Shown: positions 46,021-56,406 of the stretch, piece by piece
How the letters are laid out: each line of letters begins with the position of its first letter
Numbering within the stretch: the first letter of the stretch is position 1
NCBI RefSeq assembly: GCF_030656345.1
Contig: NZ_JAUSNR010000015.1
Span: 124,001 to 188,000 of the forward strand
From: Pseudotabrizicola sp.
Lineage (GTDB): Bacteria > Pseudomonadota > Alphaproteobacteria > Rhodobacterales > Rhodobacteraceae
Length of the DNA: 64,000 nt
Reading direction: 5' to 3'
Notes under the pieces: generated by a model
Told to the model about the DNA's origin: nothing
The model's input: the letters and a program-made list of their open reading frames with translations, nothing else
Database searches by the model: none
Program-made: the position numbers and the translations under genes

Positions 46021-46473
46021 TCAGCGCCGCCCGTACAAGTCTGCCGCGCGGCGCTCAAAGGCGCGCACGATCCGCAGCATCGCCTCGTTGAACACCACCC
46101 CGATGATCCCTTGCAGGATCGCATTGCGGAACTCGAAATCGACAAAGAAATCGACCTCGCAGCCGCCCTCCGCGTCCCGGAACTTCCATGTCGACCGCAT
46201 GTGCCGGAACGGGCCGTCCAGATATTCGGTCTCGATCCGCTTTTCCTGCGGCCACAGCACCACGCGGCTGCCAAAGCGTTCGCGGAACACCTTGAAGCTG
46301 ATCACCAGATCGGCCTCCATCACCTCGGACCCGTCGGGCGCCTGCGCGCGCGACCGGATGCGGGCGGCGGAATTCCAGGGCAGGAACTGGGGATAAGACC
46401 CGACATCGGCCACCAGATCATACATCTGTTGCGCGCTATAGGGCAGAAAGCGGGTTTCGGAATGGGTTGGCAT
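46021..46473 (-). CDS. START-domain ubiquinone-binding / RatA-like protein (COQ10 family)
   Basis: 150 aa from the ATG at 46473. The earlier frame to 46629 overlaps hpt and lacks family residues. Signature segments are YSAQQMYDLVADVGSYPQFLPW and GPFRHMRSTWKF, with a C-terminal helix FNEAMLRIVRAFERRA. The eukaryotic relative COQ10 binds ubiquinone. The E. coli relative RatA binds 50S subunits. In alphaproteobacteria a quinone-chaperone role is more plausible, but untested here. Divergent from hpt. Confidence 0.88.
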   Translation of the reverse strand: MPTHSETRFLPYSAQQMYDLVADVGSYPQFLPWNSAARIRSRAQAPDGSEVMEADLVISFKVFRERFGSRVVLWPQEKRIETEYLDGPFRHMRSTWKFRDAEGGCEVDFFVDFEFRNAILQGIIGVVFNEAMLRIVRAFERRAADLYGRR

Positions 46474-46536
46474 CGCAGTATCCGTGACTTGTTCCGTGCT
46501 TTTGGGTAGAAAGCGCACAGAAATCAAGGGGACGCC

Positions 46537-47085
46537 ATGACGCAACGACCTTATGTGATCGATCAGATGATCAGTGCCAAATCCATCGCCGCCCGGGTCG
46601 AGGCGCTGGCCCGCGACATCACCACGCATTTTTCGGGCACCGACAAGCTGGTGGTGGTGGGGCTGTTGCGCGGGTCTTTCGTGTTCATCGCTGACCTCGT
46701 ACGCGAACTGGACCTGCCGGTCGAGGTCGATTTTCTTGAGGCGTCAAGCTATGGCGACTCGATGCACTCGTCCCGCGAAGTCCGCATTCTCAAGGACTTG
46801 CGTGGCGAAATTGCCGGGCGCGATGTGCTGTTGGTGGAAGATATCGTCGACACCGGCTTCACGCTCAGCCATGTCATCCACCTGCTCAAGGCCCGCGAAC
46901 CGGCGCGGCTGAAGGTCTGTGCGCTGCTCGACAAACCCACGCGGCGCGAGGTGGCGGTCAAGGCGGACTGGACCGGATTTGAGATCCCCGATGAATTTGT
47001 CGTGGGCTATGGCATCGACTTTGCCCAACGCAACCGCAACCTGCCCTTTATCGGCAAGGTGCGCTTTACGGATGATGCGCCGTGA
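46537..47085 (+). CDS. hpt: Hypoxanthine phosphoribosyltransferase Hpt
   Basis: 182 aa. The PRPP-binding motif [13 protein letters not shown], the PPi loop LLRGSF and the purine-specificity region [10 protein letters not shown]-like segment ([22 protein letters not shown]) are all present. It salvages hypoxanthine (and guanine) with PRPP in the cytoplasm. Its stop overlaps the GTG of a small membrane protein gene. Confidence 0.94.
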   Translation: MTQRPYVIDQMISAKSIAARVEALARDITTHFSGTDKLVVVGLLRGSFVFIADLVRELDLPVEVDFLEASSYGDSMHSSREVRILKDLRGEIAGRDVLLVEDIVDTGFTLSHVIHLLKAREPARLKVCALLDKPTRREVAVKADWTGFEIPDEFVVGYGIDFAQRNRNLPFIGKVRFTDDAP

Positions 47086-47249
47086 ACCCGGTCTGGCTGA
47101 TGCGTATGGCGCGCTGGGTGCGCAACCCGCCGTCGCCGGCGCGGGTCAAGCTGGTGGTGGGCGTGGTGCTGGTCTGTTTTTTGATCTTCGGCGTCGAATA
47201 TTTCTGGGGCTGGCCCGAGGCATTGACGGTGCAGAAGGTCAGGCCCTGA
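47082..47249 (+). CDS. 55-aa single-pass membrane protein coupled to hpt
   Basis: GTG start overlapping the hpt TGA (GTGA). The N-terminus [20 protein letters not shown] is cytoplasmic and basic. One membrane segment follows ([20 protein letters not shown]), then a short tail with WGWPEALTV. The overlap and the well-formed topology argue for a real gene, although it is too short for most ORF filters. Function unknown. Confidence 0.72.
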   Translation: MNPVWLMRMARWVRNPPSPARVKLVVGVVLVCFLIFGVEYFWGWPEALTVQKVRP

Positions 47250-47329
47250 CCGGCTTGCCAGAAAGGTGATGCCCTGGCCGCGCAGAATGCGCTAGCCTTT
47301 GCCTGATGCCGCGACCCAAAGGAGTGCCC

Positions 47330-48220
47330 ATGCGCCGCCTGTTTCTGTTTATGCTTGTCGCGGCTGTGCTGGGGGCCGGGGTGTTCTGGTCCGTCACACG
47401 GCCAGACCCGCTGCCTGCGGATCATTTCGCCGGGCTGACCGGCGATGCGGTGCGGGGCGGTTCGGTGTTTCACGCCACCGGCTGCGCCTCGTGCCACGCG
47501 GCTCCGGGCGCGGTGGGTGAGGCAAAGCTGGTGCTGGCCGGGGGGCAGGCCTTTCCTTCCGATTTCGGCACGTTCCTTGCCCCCAACATCAGCACCGACC
47601 CGGCGCAGGGCATCGGCAACTGGTCGCTGCCGGATCTGGCCAATGCCATCCAGCGCGGCATCTCGCCGGGTGGGGCGCATTACTATCCGGCCTTGCCCTA
47701 CTGGTCCTATGCCCGGATGCAGCCGCAGGATGTGGTGGATCTCTACGCCTTTCTGCAGACCCTTCCGGCAGATGCCACCCCCAGTCAGCCGCATCAGGTG
47801 GGCTTTCCCTTCAGCATCCGCCGTCTGGTCGGCGGCTGGAAAGTCCTGAACACGGACCGGGATTTCGTGCTGCAGGGCGATCTGACCGAGGCGGAGACGC
47901 GCGGCCGCTACATTGCCGAGGCGATGGCCCATTGCGGCGAATGCCACACCCCGCGCAACGCGCTTGGCGGGCTGGACACCAGCCGCTGGATGGCGGGCGC
48001 ACCCAATCCGTCGGGGCGGGGCACCATTCCCAACATCACCCCGGCGAAACTGGACTGGAGCGAGGGCGAGATCGTGCAATACCTGACCAGCGGCTTCACA
48101 CCCGACTACGATTCGGCGGGCGGCCATATGGTAGCGGTGATCGAGAACATGGCGCTGCTGCCCGAAAGCGACCGTGCTGCGGTGGCGGCTTACCTCAAAA
48201 AACTGCCCGCCGTCGAGTAG
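47330..48220 (+). CDS. Diheme c-type cytochrome
   Basis: 296 aa from the ATG at 47330 with AAAGGAG upstream. An N-terminal membrane anchor or signal (LFLFMLVAAVLGAGVFWSV) is followed by two class I cytochrome domains with haem motifs CASCH (about residue 50) and CGECH (about 197). Axial Met candidates follow each (YARMQP, GGHMVAVIENM). It resembles the cytochrome subunits of membrane-bound alcohol/aldehyde dehydrogenases and related electron carriers. No dehydrogenase partner is next to it. Confidence 0.92.
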   Translation: MRRLFLFMLVAAVLGAGVFWSVTRPDPLPADHFAGLTGDAVRGGSVFHATGCASCHAAPGAVGEAKLVLAGGQAFPSDFGTFLAPNISTDPAQGIGNWSLPDLANAIQRGISPGGAHYYPALPYWSYARMQPQDVVDLYAFLQTLPADATPSQPHQVGFPFSIRRLVGGWKVLNTDRDFVLQGDLTEAETRGRYIAEAMAHCGECHTPRNALGGLDTSRWMAGAPNPSGRGTIPNITPAKLDWSEGEIVQYLTSGFTPDYDSAGGHMVAVIENMALLPESDRAAVAAYLKKLPAVE

Positions 48221-48292
48221 CCGCTCCACGCTCCCTGCGGGCGCTTGTCGCTGCCCGGCGATGATGCCCGTCAGGGCGGAAGAGGGTTCAGG

Positions 48293-48769
48293 TCACCCCT
48301 GCCGCAACGCCCGTTCCAGCAGCACCAGCGCATGGGCCACCGTGGCCTGCCGCACCTGTGCGCGGCCAATGGCACCAAACTCCACCGTTTCGGTGATCAC
48401 GGCTTGCCCGGCATGGGCCAGACCAAAGCACACCCGCCCTTCGGGCTTGAACTCCGACCCGCCCGGCCCGGCAATGCCGGTGACAGACACCGCCAGCCCC
48501 ACCCTCGCGCGCAGCAGCGCGCCTTGTGCCATCTCGCGCGCCACCTCTTCACTCACCGCGCCGAAACCGGTCAGGCTCTGCGCCTGTACCCCCAGCATTT
48601 CGGTCTTGGCGGCGTTGGAATAGGTGACAAAGCCACGGTCGAACACGTCCGATGAACCCGCCACTTCGGTCAGCGCGCCGGCAATCAGCCCGCCGGTGCA
48701 GCTTTCTGCGGTGGCAATCCGCAGGCCCTTTGCCCGCGCCAACGCCAGAACCTGTTCCGCGCCGCTCAC
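48293..48769 (-). CDS. pncC: Nicotinamide-nucleotide amidohydrolase PncC (CinA C-terminal domain)
   Basis: 158 aa from the GTG at 48769, overlapping the pgpA stop. The family core is intact: TAESCTGGLIAGALTEVAGSS and GIAGPGGSEFKPEGRVCFG. It deamidates NMN to nicotinate mononucleotide. Only the CinA C-terminal domain is present, with no molybdopterin-binding N-terminal half, which is normal in alphaproteobacteria. Last gene of the ispDF-pgpA-pncC operon. Confidence 0.92.
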   Translation of the reverse strand: MSGAEQVLALARAKGLRIATAESCTGGLIAGALTEVAGSSDVFDRGFVTYSNAAKTEMLGVQAQSLTGFGAVSEEVAREMAQGALLRARVGLAVSVTGIAGPGGSEFKPEGRVCFGLAHAGQAVITETVEFGAIGRAQVRQATVAHALVLLERALRQG

Positions 48770-49272
48770 ATCAGCACCCCATGCGCCACGCCCGCCGCGA
48801 CCAGCACCGCAACCCCGGCGAAGACCCCGGCCCACAGATCATCCAGCATCACCCCCGCCGGATCGCCGCGCCGGTCGGCGCGACCGATGATCCAGGGCTT
48901 CCAGATGTCGAACAGGCGGAAGAACAGAAAGGCCGCCACCCAGCCGGGATAAGCCGCCAGCCACCAACCCTCCATCCCCCGCGACCAGAAGGCGGCGGCG
49001 GGGAACAGCAGGGCGATCCACTGGCCCGCCACCTCGTCGATCACAATTTCCGAAGGGTCGGCGCCGGGCCGGTCGCGCAGCGCCTGCTGGCAGGCCCAGA
49101 AACCGAGCGCCGTCACCGCAACCGTGGCCAGCACCAGCGCCGGAAACCCCAGCAGATGGTCAATGGCCAGCCCCAAAGCGACGGCCACGGCAGACCCCCA
49201 TGTCCCCGGCGCAGGTCGCAGCAGGCCGACATAGCCAAAGGTTGTAATTGCCCGGATCCCTTTGGCGTTCAT
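48766..49272 (-). CDS. pgpA: Phosphatidylglycerophosphatase A PgpA
   Basis: 168 aa from the ATG at 49272, which overlaps the ispDF stop (ATGA). The longer frame upstream is antisense-like. Three to four membrane segments, [17 protein letters not shown] at the start, and the conserved acidic motif [12 protein letters not shown] plus [11 protein letters not shown] identify PgpA. It dephosphorylates phosphatidylglycerol phosphate at the inner membrane. Confidence 0.94.
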   Translation of the reverse strand: MNAKGIRAITTFGYVGLLRPAPGTWGSAVAVALGLAIDHLLGFPALVLATVAVTALGFWACQQALRDRPGADPSEIVIDEVAGQWIALLFPAAAFWSRGMEGWWLAAYPGWVAAFLFFRLFDIWKPWIIGRADRRGDPAGVMLDDLWAGVFAGVAVLVAAGVAHGVLM

Positions 49273-50393
49273 GCCCGCACCAGCGCGCAGGTGGCGAGTG
49301 CGGCGATGCCCTCTTCGCGCCCGGTGAAGCCCAGCCGTTCCGAGGTTGTGGCCTTGACGCTGATCCTGTCCATATCGACCCCCATGATACCCGCCAGCGC
49401 GCTGCGCATTGCCGCCTGATGTGGCCCGATTTTGGGCCGTTCGCAGACCAGTGTCACATCGCAATTGGCGAGTGTATAGCCGCGCGCCGCGACCCGGCTC
49501 ATGGCATGGCGCAGGAATATGTGGCTGGCCGCCCCTTTCCACTGCGGATCACTCGGCGGGAAGTGCACGCCGATATCGCCCTCGGCCAGCGCGCCATAGA
49601 TCGCATCGGTCAGCGCGTGCATTCCGACATCGGCGTCGGAATGGCCCAGCAGCGCCTTGTCATGCGCCACTTTGACCCCGCACAGCCAGACGTGATCGCC
49701 CGGCGTAAAGGCATGAACGTCATAGCCGTTGCCCAATCTGATATCCATGTCCCGCCCCCTGAGAAGCCTTTCTGCGCGGATGAAATCCTGCGGATAGGTC
49801 AGTTTCATATTGTCTTCATCGCCCTGCACGATGGTAACGCGATGACCTGCCCAGCGCGCCACCTCGACATCATCCGCCGCCCCGCCGGGGTGGGCGCGGT
49901 GTGCGGCCAGAATCGCCTCAAAGCGAAAGCCTTGCGGCGTCTGTGCCCGCCACAGCCCGTCGCGCGGGGCGGTGCCGGTGACGTTGCCATCGGCCCCGCG
50001 CCACAGCGCATCGGTCACCTGCAGGGCAGGGGCCGCGCCCGGGGCCTCATCCAGCGCCCGCAGCACCGCCGCGATCACGGTGGCCGACACCAGTGGTCGG
50101 GCACCATCATGGATCAGCACCTTGGTCACGCCTTGCCCCGCCAGCCAGTCCAGCGCGTTTCTTACCGACTCAGCGCGGGTTGCCCCGCCCTCCACCACCT
50201 GCAGGCCAAAGCCCGCCGCGCGGTCGCGGTCTTGCGGGTGGATGACCAGAATCACCCGGTCGACCTGTCCGGCAAAGGCGGCGATGGTATGGGCCAGCAC
50301 GGGTTTTCCGGACAGATCCTGCCATTGTTTGGGCAGATCGCCCCCGGCGCGGGTGCCCCGGCCTGCGGCGACGATGATGGCGGCTGTGGTCAT
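49269..50393 (-). CDS. ispDF: Bifunctional IspDF, MEP pathway
   Basis: 374 aa fusion. The IspD domain (about 1-215) carries [21 protein letters not shown] and IHDGARPL. The IspF domain (about 216-374) has [11 protein letters not shown] with zinc ligands ([15 protein letters not shown]) and [12 protein letters not shown]. It catalyses CDP-ME formation and cyclisation to MEcPP. The fusion without IspE is typical of alphaproteobacteria. First gene of the operon with pgpA and pncC. Confidence 0.97.
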   Translation of the reverse strand: MTTAAIIVAAGRGTRAGGDLPKQWQDLSGKPVLAHTIAAFAGQVDRVILVIHPQDRDRAAGFGLQVVEGGATRAESVRNALDWLAGQGVTKVLIHDGARPLVSATVIAAVLRALDEAPGAAPALQVTDALWRGADGNVTGTAPRDGLWRAQTPQGFRFEAILAAHRAHPGGAADDVEVARWAGHRVTIVQGDEDNMKLTYPQDFIRAERLLRGRDMDIRLGNGYDVHAFTPGDHVWLCGVKVAHDKALLGHSDADVGMHALTDAIYGALAEGDIGVHFPPSDPQWKGAASHIFLRHAMSRVAARGYTLANCDVTLVCERPKIGPHQAAMRSALAGIMGVDMDRISVKATTSERLGFTGREEGIAALATCALVRA

Positions 50394-50575
50394 GGGTACC
50401 TCTTTGCCCCATGTGCTTAAATCAGGGGGAAGAGTTGCGCAACGTGCGTAGAATTCATCCCGTTTTGATTAAAAAACGTGCACTGCATGTTTTTCAACCG
50501 TTTTATTGCCCCTCTGCCTTTGTTATCCCCGCTAAACAGGATTACCTCCACCTCAGGCGCATAAGGATTGTGCAA
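50394..50575. promoter_or_regulatory. Divergent promoter region ispDF / dusB-ntr operon
   Basis: About 180 bp, richer in A/T than its surroundings, with TTTTGATTAAAAAACG near 50462-50477 and a GTGCACTGCAT stretch at 50478-50488. AAGGA at 50563-50567 serves dusB. No promoter element was clear enough to name, but the whole dusB to ntrX run probably starts here. Confidence 0.45.
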
Positions 50576-51568
50576 TTGGCTTTGGTGCTCGACAGGCTTG
50601 TCATCGACCCTCCGGTGCTGCTGGCCCCTTTGGCTGGCATCACGGATCTGCCGTTCCGCCGGGTTGTCGCCCGGTTCGGGGCCGGTCTGGTGGTGTCCGA
50701 GATGATTGCCAGCGAAGATGTGATGCGCGCGCAACCGCTTGCCCGCGCCAAGGCCGAGCTGGGCTTTGGTGAGGCGGCAACCTCGGTGCAGATCGCCGGG
50801 CGCGATCCGTACTGGATGGCCGAAGCCGCGCGCTATGCCGAAGCGCAGGGCGCGCGGGTGATCGACATCAACATGGGTTGCCCCGCCAAACGGGTGACAG
50901 CGGCGGGCGGCAACGGGGCCTGCGGCTCGGCGCTGATGCGCGACCCGGATCTTGCGCTCGCGCTGATGGAGGCTGTGGTCGGCGCCGTGAACCTGCCGGT
51001 CACGCTGAAAACCCGGCTGGGCTGGGATCATGACAGCCTGAACGCGCCCGAGATTGCGGCAAGGGCCGAGGCGGCAGGCATCCGCATGATCACCATCCAT
51101 GGCCGCACCCGGAACCAGTTCTACAAGGGCAGTGCCGATTGGGCGGCGATACGGGCAGTCAAACAGGCGGTGACCATTCCGGTGATCGCCAATGGCGATA
51201 TCACCGATGCCGATACCGCCGCCCGCGCGTTGCAACACTCGGGGGCCGATGGCGTGATGGTCGGACGCGGGGCGCAAGGAGCGCCCTGGCGTCTGGCCGA
51301 AATCGCCCATGCGCTGTACGGCACCCCGGCGCCGCAGGTGCCACAAGGCCCGGCCCGCGCCGATCTGATGACTGAGCATTATGAGGCGCAGCTGTCGTTC
51401 TACGGCCGCAGCCTTGGCATCAAAACCGCCCGCAAACACCTGTCCTGGTATCTGGAGGAGGCGGGGGCCATGACCCACCGCAGCGCGATCCTCACCTCTG
51501 ACGACCCGGCGCAGGTGATCCGCCTGATCCGCGCCAGCTTTGCTGACCCTGAACAGGCCGCTGCATGA
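50576..51568 (+). CDS. dusB: tRNA-dihydrouridine synthase DusB (NifR3)
   Basis: 330 aa from the TTG at 50576, eight bases after AAGGA. The GTG at 50570 is only two bases from it, and the 55-codon extension to 50411 is not family-like. The FMN barrel motifs are [29 protein letters not shown], catalytic Cys in [23 protein letters not shown] and [11 protein letters not shown]. It reduces uridines in the tRNA D-loop. Rhodobacter nifR3 heads the ntr operon just as here, with the ntrB start overlapping its stop. Confidence 0.95.
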   Translation: MALVLDRLVIDPPVLLAPLAGITDLPFRRVVARFGAGLVVSEMIASEDVMRAQPLARAKAELGFGEAATSVQIAGRDPYWMAEAARYAEAQGARVIDINMGCPAKRVTAAGGNGACGSALMRDPDLALALMEAVVGAVNLPVTLKTRLGWDHDSLNAPEIAARAEAAGIRMITIHGRTRNQFYKGSADWAAIRAVKQAVTIPVIANGDITDADTAARALQHSGADGVMVGRGAQGAPWRLAEIAHALYGTPAPQVPQGPARADLMTEHYEAQLSFYGRSLGIKTARKHLSWYLEEAGAMTHRSAILTSDDPAQVIRLIRASFADPEQAAA

Positions 51569-52674
51569 CGACCCCGCCGCGCACCCCTTACCGCACGCCC
51601 TATCCGGTTCCCGGGGTGATCTGGGCCAGCCTGCCGATACCGGCGGTGCTTCTGGGTCTTGACGGACGCATCACCGAAGTGAACCCGGCGGCAGAGACTT
51701 TCCTGAACGTGTCGTCCCGCGCGCTGATCGGGCAGCCGGTGCTGGACCGCCTGTCGATCGACGCCCCGATGGAAGAGGCGTTTTCGCGCGCCCGCGCCAA
51801 CCAGTCGACCATATTCATCAATGATATCGACGTGACCACCGGCGAACGTGCCCCGGTGCAATGCAACGTGCAGGTTGCCCCCATGCACGACAATTCCGAC
51901 TTTCTGATGCTGCTGATCAGCCCGCGCGACATTGCCGACCGTCTGGGCCGGTCGATGAGCGTGAAGTCGGCGGCAAAATCCGCCATCGGCATGGCAGAAA
52001 TGCTGGCGCATGAAATCAAGAACCCGCTGGCGGGCATCTCTGGCGCGGCACAGCTGATCAGCATGAACGTCAATGCCGAAGACCGCGAGCTGACCGATCT
52101 GATCGTCGAGGAAACCCGCCGCATCGTCAAACTGCTGGAACAGGTGGAACAATTCGGCAATCTGCGCCCGCCGGACCGGCGCGCGGTCAATATCCATGAT
52201 GCGCTGGACCGGGCCCGCAAATCGGCACTGGTCGGCTTTGCCGCCCATATGCAGATTGTCGAGGATTACGATCCGTCGCTGCCCGCCACGCTGGCCGATC
52301 CGGATCAGCTGATGCAGGTGTTCCTGAACCTGATCAAGAACGCGGCCGAGGCGAGCAAGGGCCAGCCCGGCACCATCCGCTTGCGCACCTTTTACGACCT
52401 GTCCTTGCGCCTGCGCCGCAAGACCGGGTCGCCGTCAGTGCTGCCACTGACAATCGAAATCATCGACGACGGCCCCGGCATTCCGCCAGAGCTCGCTGCT
52501 GATATCTTTGAACCCTTTGTGTCGGGCCGTGAAAACGGCACCGGGCTGGGGCTTGCACTGGTTTCAAAGATCATTTCCGACCACGAAGGCTGGGTTCAGG
52601 TCGACTCGGTGCCAGGCCGCACCGCGTTCCGCGTCTCGCTTCCCGTGGCCCCCAAGAAGATGGAGAGCTACTGA
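51565..52674 (+). CDS. ntrB: Nitrogen sensor histidine kinase NtrB
   Basis: 369 aa, soluble. PAS domain about 20-130 ([21 protein letters not shown]), phospho-His in [17 protein letters not shown]-box [11 protein letters not shown], then DDGPGIPPE and [13 protein letters not shown]. With NtrC it responds to nitrogen status through PII protein. Coupled to dusB (ATGA) and to ntrC, which starts at its last base. Confidence 0.95.
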   Translation: MTTPPRTPYRTPYPVPGVIWASLPIPAVLLGLDGRITEVNPAAETFLNVSSRALIGQPVLDRLSIDAPMEEAFSRARANQSTIFINDIDVTTGERAPVQCNVQVAPMHDNSDFLMLLISPRDIADRLGRSMSVKSAAKSAIGMAEMLAHEIKNPLAGISGAAQLISMNVNAEDRELTDLIVEETRRIVKLLEQVEQFGNLRPPDRRAVNIHDALDRARKSALVGFAAHMQIVEDYDPSLPATLADPDQLMQVFLNLIKNAAEASKGQPGTIRLRTFYDLSLRLRRKTGSPSVLPLTIEIIDDGPGIPPELAADIFEPFVSGRENGTGLGLALVSKIISDHEGWVQVDSVPGRTAFRVSLPVAPKKMESY

Positions 52675-54041
52675 TGGATGGCACTGTTCTGGTCGCAGAT
52701 GACGACCGCACGATCCGCACCGTGCTGACCCAGGCGCTGACGCGGGCGGGGTGCAAGGTGCACGCCACCTCCAGCCTGATGACGCTGATGCGCTGGGTCG
52801 AAGAGGGCAAGGGCGATCTGGTGATATCAGATGTGATCATGCCCGATGGCAACGGGCTGGATGCGCTGCCCCGCATCGGCAAAATGCGCCCCGGCCTGCC
52901 GGTAATTGTGATCTCGGCGCAGAACACCATCATGACCGCCATTCAGGCCGCTGAGGCCGAGGCTTATGATTACCTGCCCAAACCCTTCGATCTGCCCGAC
53001 CTGATGAAACGCTCCGCCCGCGCGCTGGAACAAAAGCGCCGCGCGCCAAAACTCCCGGTGCAGCCGCTGCGCGAGGCGGGCGACGATCTGCCGCTGGTGG
53101 GGCGCACGCCTGCGATGCAGGCTTTGTACCGGCTGGTGGCGCGGGTGATGAACACCGATCTTGCGGTGCTGGTCACCGGCGAATCCGGCACCGGAAAAAG
53201 CCTGATCGCCCGCGCGATCCATGATTTCTCCGACCGCCGCAGCCAGCCCTTTGTGGTGGCGCAGGCTGGTGATCTGCAGGGCATGGAAGGCCCCTCGACC
53301 CTGCTGGCCCGCGCCAAGGGCGGCAGCCTGGTGTTTGACGAGGTGGCCGATTACGACGATGACACCCAGGCCCGCATTGTGCGGATGCTTGATCTGATGG
53401 GCGATGGCGCGCCGCGCATCATGGCCACCAGTCAGGTCGATCTGTCGGCGCGGATGGAGGCGGGGGCGTTCCGGCAGGATCTGTATTACCGCCTGTCGGG
53501 GGTCACCCTGCACGTGCCGTCCTTGCGCGAACGGGTCGATGACATTCCGCTGCTGGCAGACCACTTCCTGACCCGGGGCGAACGCGATGCCGGCACCATC
53601 CGCCGCCTGTCGAATGACGCGCGCGATCTGGTGCGCGGCTATTCCTGGCCCGGCAATGTGCGGCAGCTGGAAAACACCCTGCGTCGGCTGATGGTCACAT
53701 CGTCCGAGGCGGAAATCACGCGCGCCGAGGTCGAATCGGTGCTGGGCAATCAGCCGGTGATGGAGCCGCTGAAAGGCGGCGGCGAGAATGAGAAACTGTC
53801 CGCCTCTGTCGCGCGGCATCTGAAGCGGTATTTCGATCTGCACGGCGGCCATCTGCCCCCGGCAGGGGTTTATCAGCGCATTCTGCGCGAGGTTGAGATG
53901 CCGCTGATCGAAATCGCTCTGGATGCCACGGCGGGAAATCAGGCCAAATGTGCCGATCTGCTGGGGATCAACCGCAATACCTTGCGTAAGAAGATCACCG
54001 ACCTCGATATCCGCGTGACACGGAGGCGCAAGCTGATGTAA
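52674..54041 (+). CDS. ntrC: Nitrogen response regulator NtrC lacking the sigma-54 GAFTGA motif
   Basis: 455 aa. Receiver domain 1-120 with Asp in [13 protein letters not shown] and Lys in YLPKPFD. AAA+ domain with Walker A GESGTGKS and Walker [12 protein letters not shown]. Fis-type HTH at the C-terminus ([20 protein letters not shown]). Between Walker A and B the L1 loop with GAFTGA, needed to contact sigma-54, is missing: the sequence runs from [11 protein letters not shown] directly to Walker B. Rhodobacter capsulatus NtrC has the same feature and activates sigma-70 promoters. Confidence 0.94.
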   Translation: MDGTVLVADDDRTIRTVLTQALTRAGCKVHATSSLMTLMRWVEEGKGDLVISDVIMPDGNGLDALPRIGKMRPGLPVIVISAQNTIMTAIQAAEAEAYDYLPKPFDLPDLMKRSARALEQKRRAPKLPVQPLREAGDDLPLVGRTPAMQALYRLVARVMNTDLAVLVTGESGTGKSLIARAIHDFSDRRSQPFVVAQAGDLQGMEGPSTLLARAKGGSLVFDEVADYDDDTQARIVRMLDLMGDGAPRIMATSQVDLSARMEAGAFRQDLYYRLSGVTLHVPSLRERVDDIPLLADHFLTRGERDAGTIRRLSNDARDLVRGYSWPGNVRQLENTLRRLMVTSSEAEITRAEVESVLGNQPVMEPLKGGGENEKLSASVARHLKRYFDLHGGHLPPAGVYQRILREVEMPLIEIALDATAGNQAKCADLLGINRNTLRKKITDLDIRVTRRRKLM

Positions 54042-54101
54042 AACCGCAACATTAGGCGTGTCCTTGCCGCCGATGGCGGAATGGGCGGCTGATGTGGCGG
54101 A

Positions 54102-56405
54102 ATGGGCACGCAATGCGTGCCTGCATCGGGGGGCGTTGGCGGAGTGCAGCATGCGTTGAGATCAGCAGCCTGGGAACGGCTGTCGCGCTTGCGCAGGCAA
54201 CGTCGGGTGCAGACGGCCACCACCTTCGGGCTGGTGTTTCTGGGCCCGGTTCTGGCGGTGTTTACCTTTCTGACGCTGGGGCCGTTCAGCCAGGGGTCGA
54301 ACAGCCCGGCGCTGCGGCTGGTTTTGCTGGCCGACCTTGTGTATATACTGGTGGTGGCCGCGCTGGTGCTGGCGCGGGTGGCAAAGCTGGTATCAGACCG
54401 GCGCAGCCAGTCGGCTGGGTCACGCCTGCACCTGCGCCTGTCGGGGGTGTTTGCGCTGGTGGCGCTGGTGCCGACCGTTCTGGTCGCGGTCTTTGCGGTT
54501 CTGACCGTCAATATCGGGCTGGAGGGCTGGTTTTCCGAACGGGTGCGCTCGGTCGTCGGCACCTCACTGGCGGCGGCGCAGGCCTATGACCGGCAAAGCC
54601 GCGATGACCTGATCGAGGATGCCACCGGCCTTGCCGCCTATCTGAACGTGGCCAAGCAATCGACCTTCTTTCTGCCCGATGACGGGCTGCGCCCCTTGCT
54701 GTCGCAGGGGCAAGAGGCGGTGCAGCGCGGGCTGAAAGAGGCGTTTCTGATCGATGGCAGCGGCACCTTGCTGACCCGTGGCCAGCGGTCCTACCTGTTC
54801 GATTTCGAAGAGCCCCCCGCCGACGCGCTGATCCGGGCGCGGACCCAGGGGCCGCAGCTGATTGAGGACTGGGAAAACGATGAATTCCGCGCGATTGTGG
54901 CGCTGGAAGCCTATGTCGACCGCTATCTCTACGTCAGCCGCACCGTTGATGGCCAGCTGCTGTCCCTGCTCGATTCCACGCAGGAAACCGTGCGGCTGTA
55001 CAACCAGCTGGAGGCGGACCGGGGCCGGGTGCTGTTCAACTTCGGCCTGATCTACCTTGGCTTTGCCATCATACTGATCCTTGCCGCCACCTGGATGGGC
55101 CTGTGGTTCGCCGAACGCCTGTCAAAACCCGTGGGCCGTCTGGCAGGGGCGGCGCAGCGGGTGGGCGGCGGCGATCTGGATGTGCAGGTCATGGAGGAAA
55201 AGGGCGATGACGAAATCGCCATGCTGGGCCGGTTGTTCAACCAGATGACCCGGCAGCTGAAGGGCCAGCGAGAGGCGCTGATTGAAAACAACCGCCAGAC
55301 CGAACGCCGCCGCCGCTTGTTCGATTCCGTACTGTCCAACGTGACCGCCGGGGTGATCGGGCTGAACTCTGACGGGCAGATAGACTTTGTGAACCGCGCC
55401 AGTGAACGCTTGCTCGATATGCCGCAGCCGGGCGATGATCTTTCTCTTGCCGATGCGGTGCCGGAATTTGCGCCGCTGTTTGACCGGCTGCGGGAAAGCA
55501 ATACGGGCGCGGTGCAGGAAGAGGTGCGGCTGACCCGCAAGGGCAAGCTGGAAAGCCTGCTGGTCCGGATGAGCGTGCGCAGGAGCGATACCGAACGGCT
55601 GGAAGGCTATGTGGTGGCGTTTGACGATGTGACCGAACTGGTCAGCGCCCAGCGCATGGCCGCCTGGGGTGATGTCGCCCGCCGCATCGCGCATGAAATC
55701 AAGAACCCGCTGACCCCGATTGCCCTGTCCGCCGAACGCATCAAGCGCAAGTTCCGCGATCAGGTCAGGGAACCGGCCGACCTTGAACAGTACACTGACG
55801 TTATTGTCAGGCAGACCAATGACTTGCGGCGCATTGTTGATGAATTTTCCAAATTCGCCCGCATGCCCGAACCCGACCGGCGTGACACTGACCTGACCCG
55901 TCTGGTCCGCGATGCGGTGACCTTGCAGGAAAGCGGGCAGCCATCCGTGCGCTTTGTGTCCGATATCCCCGACACACCGCAGATGATGGAGCTGGACGCC
56001 ACCATGATCACGCAGGCGTTGACAAACCTGATCAAGAACGCCGGCGAAGCCATTGAAACCCTGCACGAAAAGGACGCGCCGCAGGGGCATGTGCCCGAGA
56101 TCCGGGTGCAGATGGCGATGGATGAGGATGGTGTCACCATCCGCATCATGGACAACGGCACCGGCCTGCCACCAGACCGGGCGCGGCTGTTTGAACCTTA
56201 CGTGACCACCCGCGAAAAGGGCACCGGCCTTGGCCTGCCGATCGTGAAGAAGATTATCGAAGAACATGGCGGCACTCTGGCCCTGCTGGATGCCCCGGTT
56301 TTTGACGGACATACCCACGCGGGTGCCATGGCGGAAATCCGTCTGCCACGCCTGACCCGCAAACGGGGGCGTAACAACATGGTCGCACAGGGCCAGGGAG
56401 GCTGA
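54102..56405 (+). CDS. ntrY: Membrane sensor histidine kinase NtrY
   Basis: 767 aa (a GTG at 54144 is an alternative start). Four membrane segments: three near the N-terminus (TTFGLVFLGPVLAVFTFL; VLLADLVYILVVAALVLA; GVFALVALVPTVLVAVFAVL), then a periplasmic sensor, then FGLIYLGFAIILILAATW. A HAMP linker, a PAS domain (about 395-500), HisKA with [18 protein letters not shown], and HATPase motifs (LIKNAGEAIE, GTGLGLPIVKKII) follow. With NtrX it senses redox or oxygen and nitrogen cues in alphaproteobacteria. Confidence 0.95.
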   Translation: MGTQCVPASGGVGGVQHALRSAAWERLSRLRRQRRVQTATTFGLVFLGPVLAVFTFLTLGPFSQGSNSPALRLVLLADLVYILVVAALVLARVAKLVSDRRSQSAGSRLHLRLSGVFALVALVPTVLVAVFAVLTVNIGLEGWFSERVRSVVGTSLAAAQAYDRQSRDDLIEDATGLAAYLNVAKQSTFFLPDDGLRPLLSQGQEAVQRGLKEAFLIDGSGTLLTRGQRSYLFDFEEPPADALIRARTQGPQLIEDWENDEFRAIVALEAYVDRYLYVSRTVDGQLLSLLDSTQETVRLYNQLEADRGRVLFNFGLIYLGFAIILILAATWMGLWFAERLSKPVGRLAGAAQRVGGGDLDVQVMEEKGDDEIAMLGRLFNQMTRQLKGQREALIENNRQTERRRRLFDSVLSNVTAGVIGLNSDGQIDFVNRASERLLDMPQPGDDLSLADAVPEFAPLFDRLRESNTGAVQEEVRLTRKGKLESLLVRMSVRRSDTERLEGYVVAFDDVTELVSAQRMAAWGDVARRIAHEIKNPLTPIALSAERIKRKFRDQVREPADLEQYTDVIVRQTNDLRRIVDEFSKFARMPEPDRRDTDLTRLVRDAVTLQESGQPSVRFVSDIPDTPQMMELDATMITQALTNLIKNAGEAIETLHEKDAPQGHVPEIRVQMAMDEDGVTIRIMDNGTGLPPDRARLFEPYVTTREKGTGLGLPIVKKIIEEHGGTLALLDAPVFDGHTHAGAMAEIRLPRLTRKRGRNNMVAQGQGG

Positions 56406-56406
56406 G

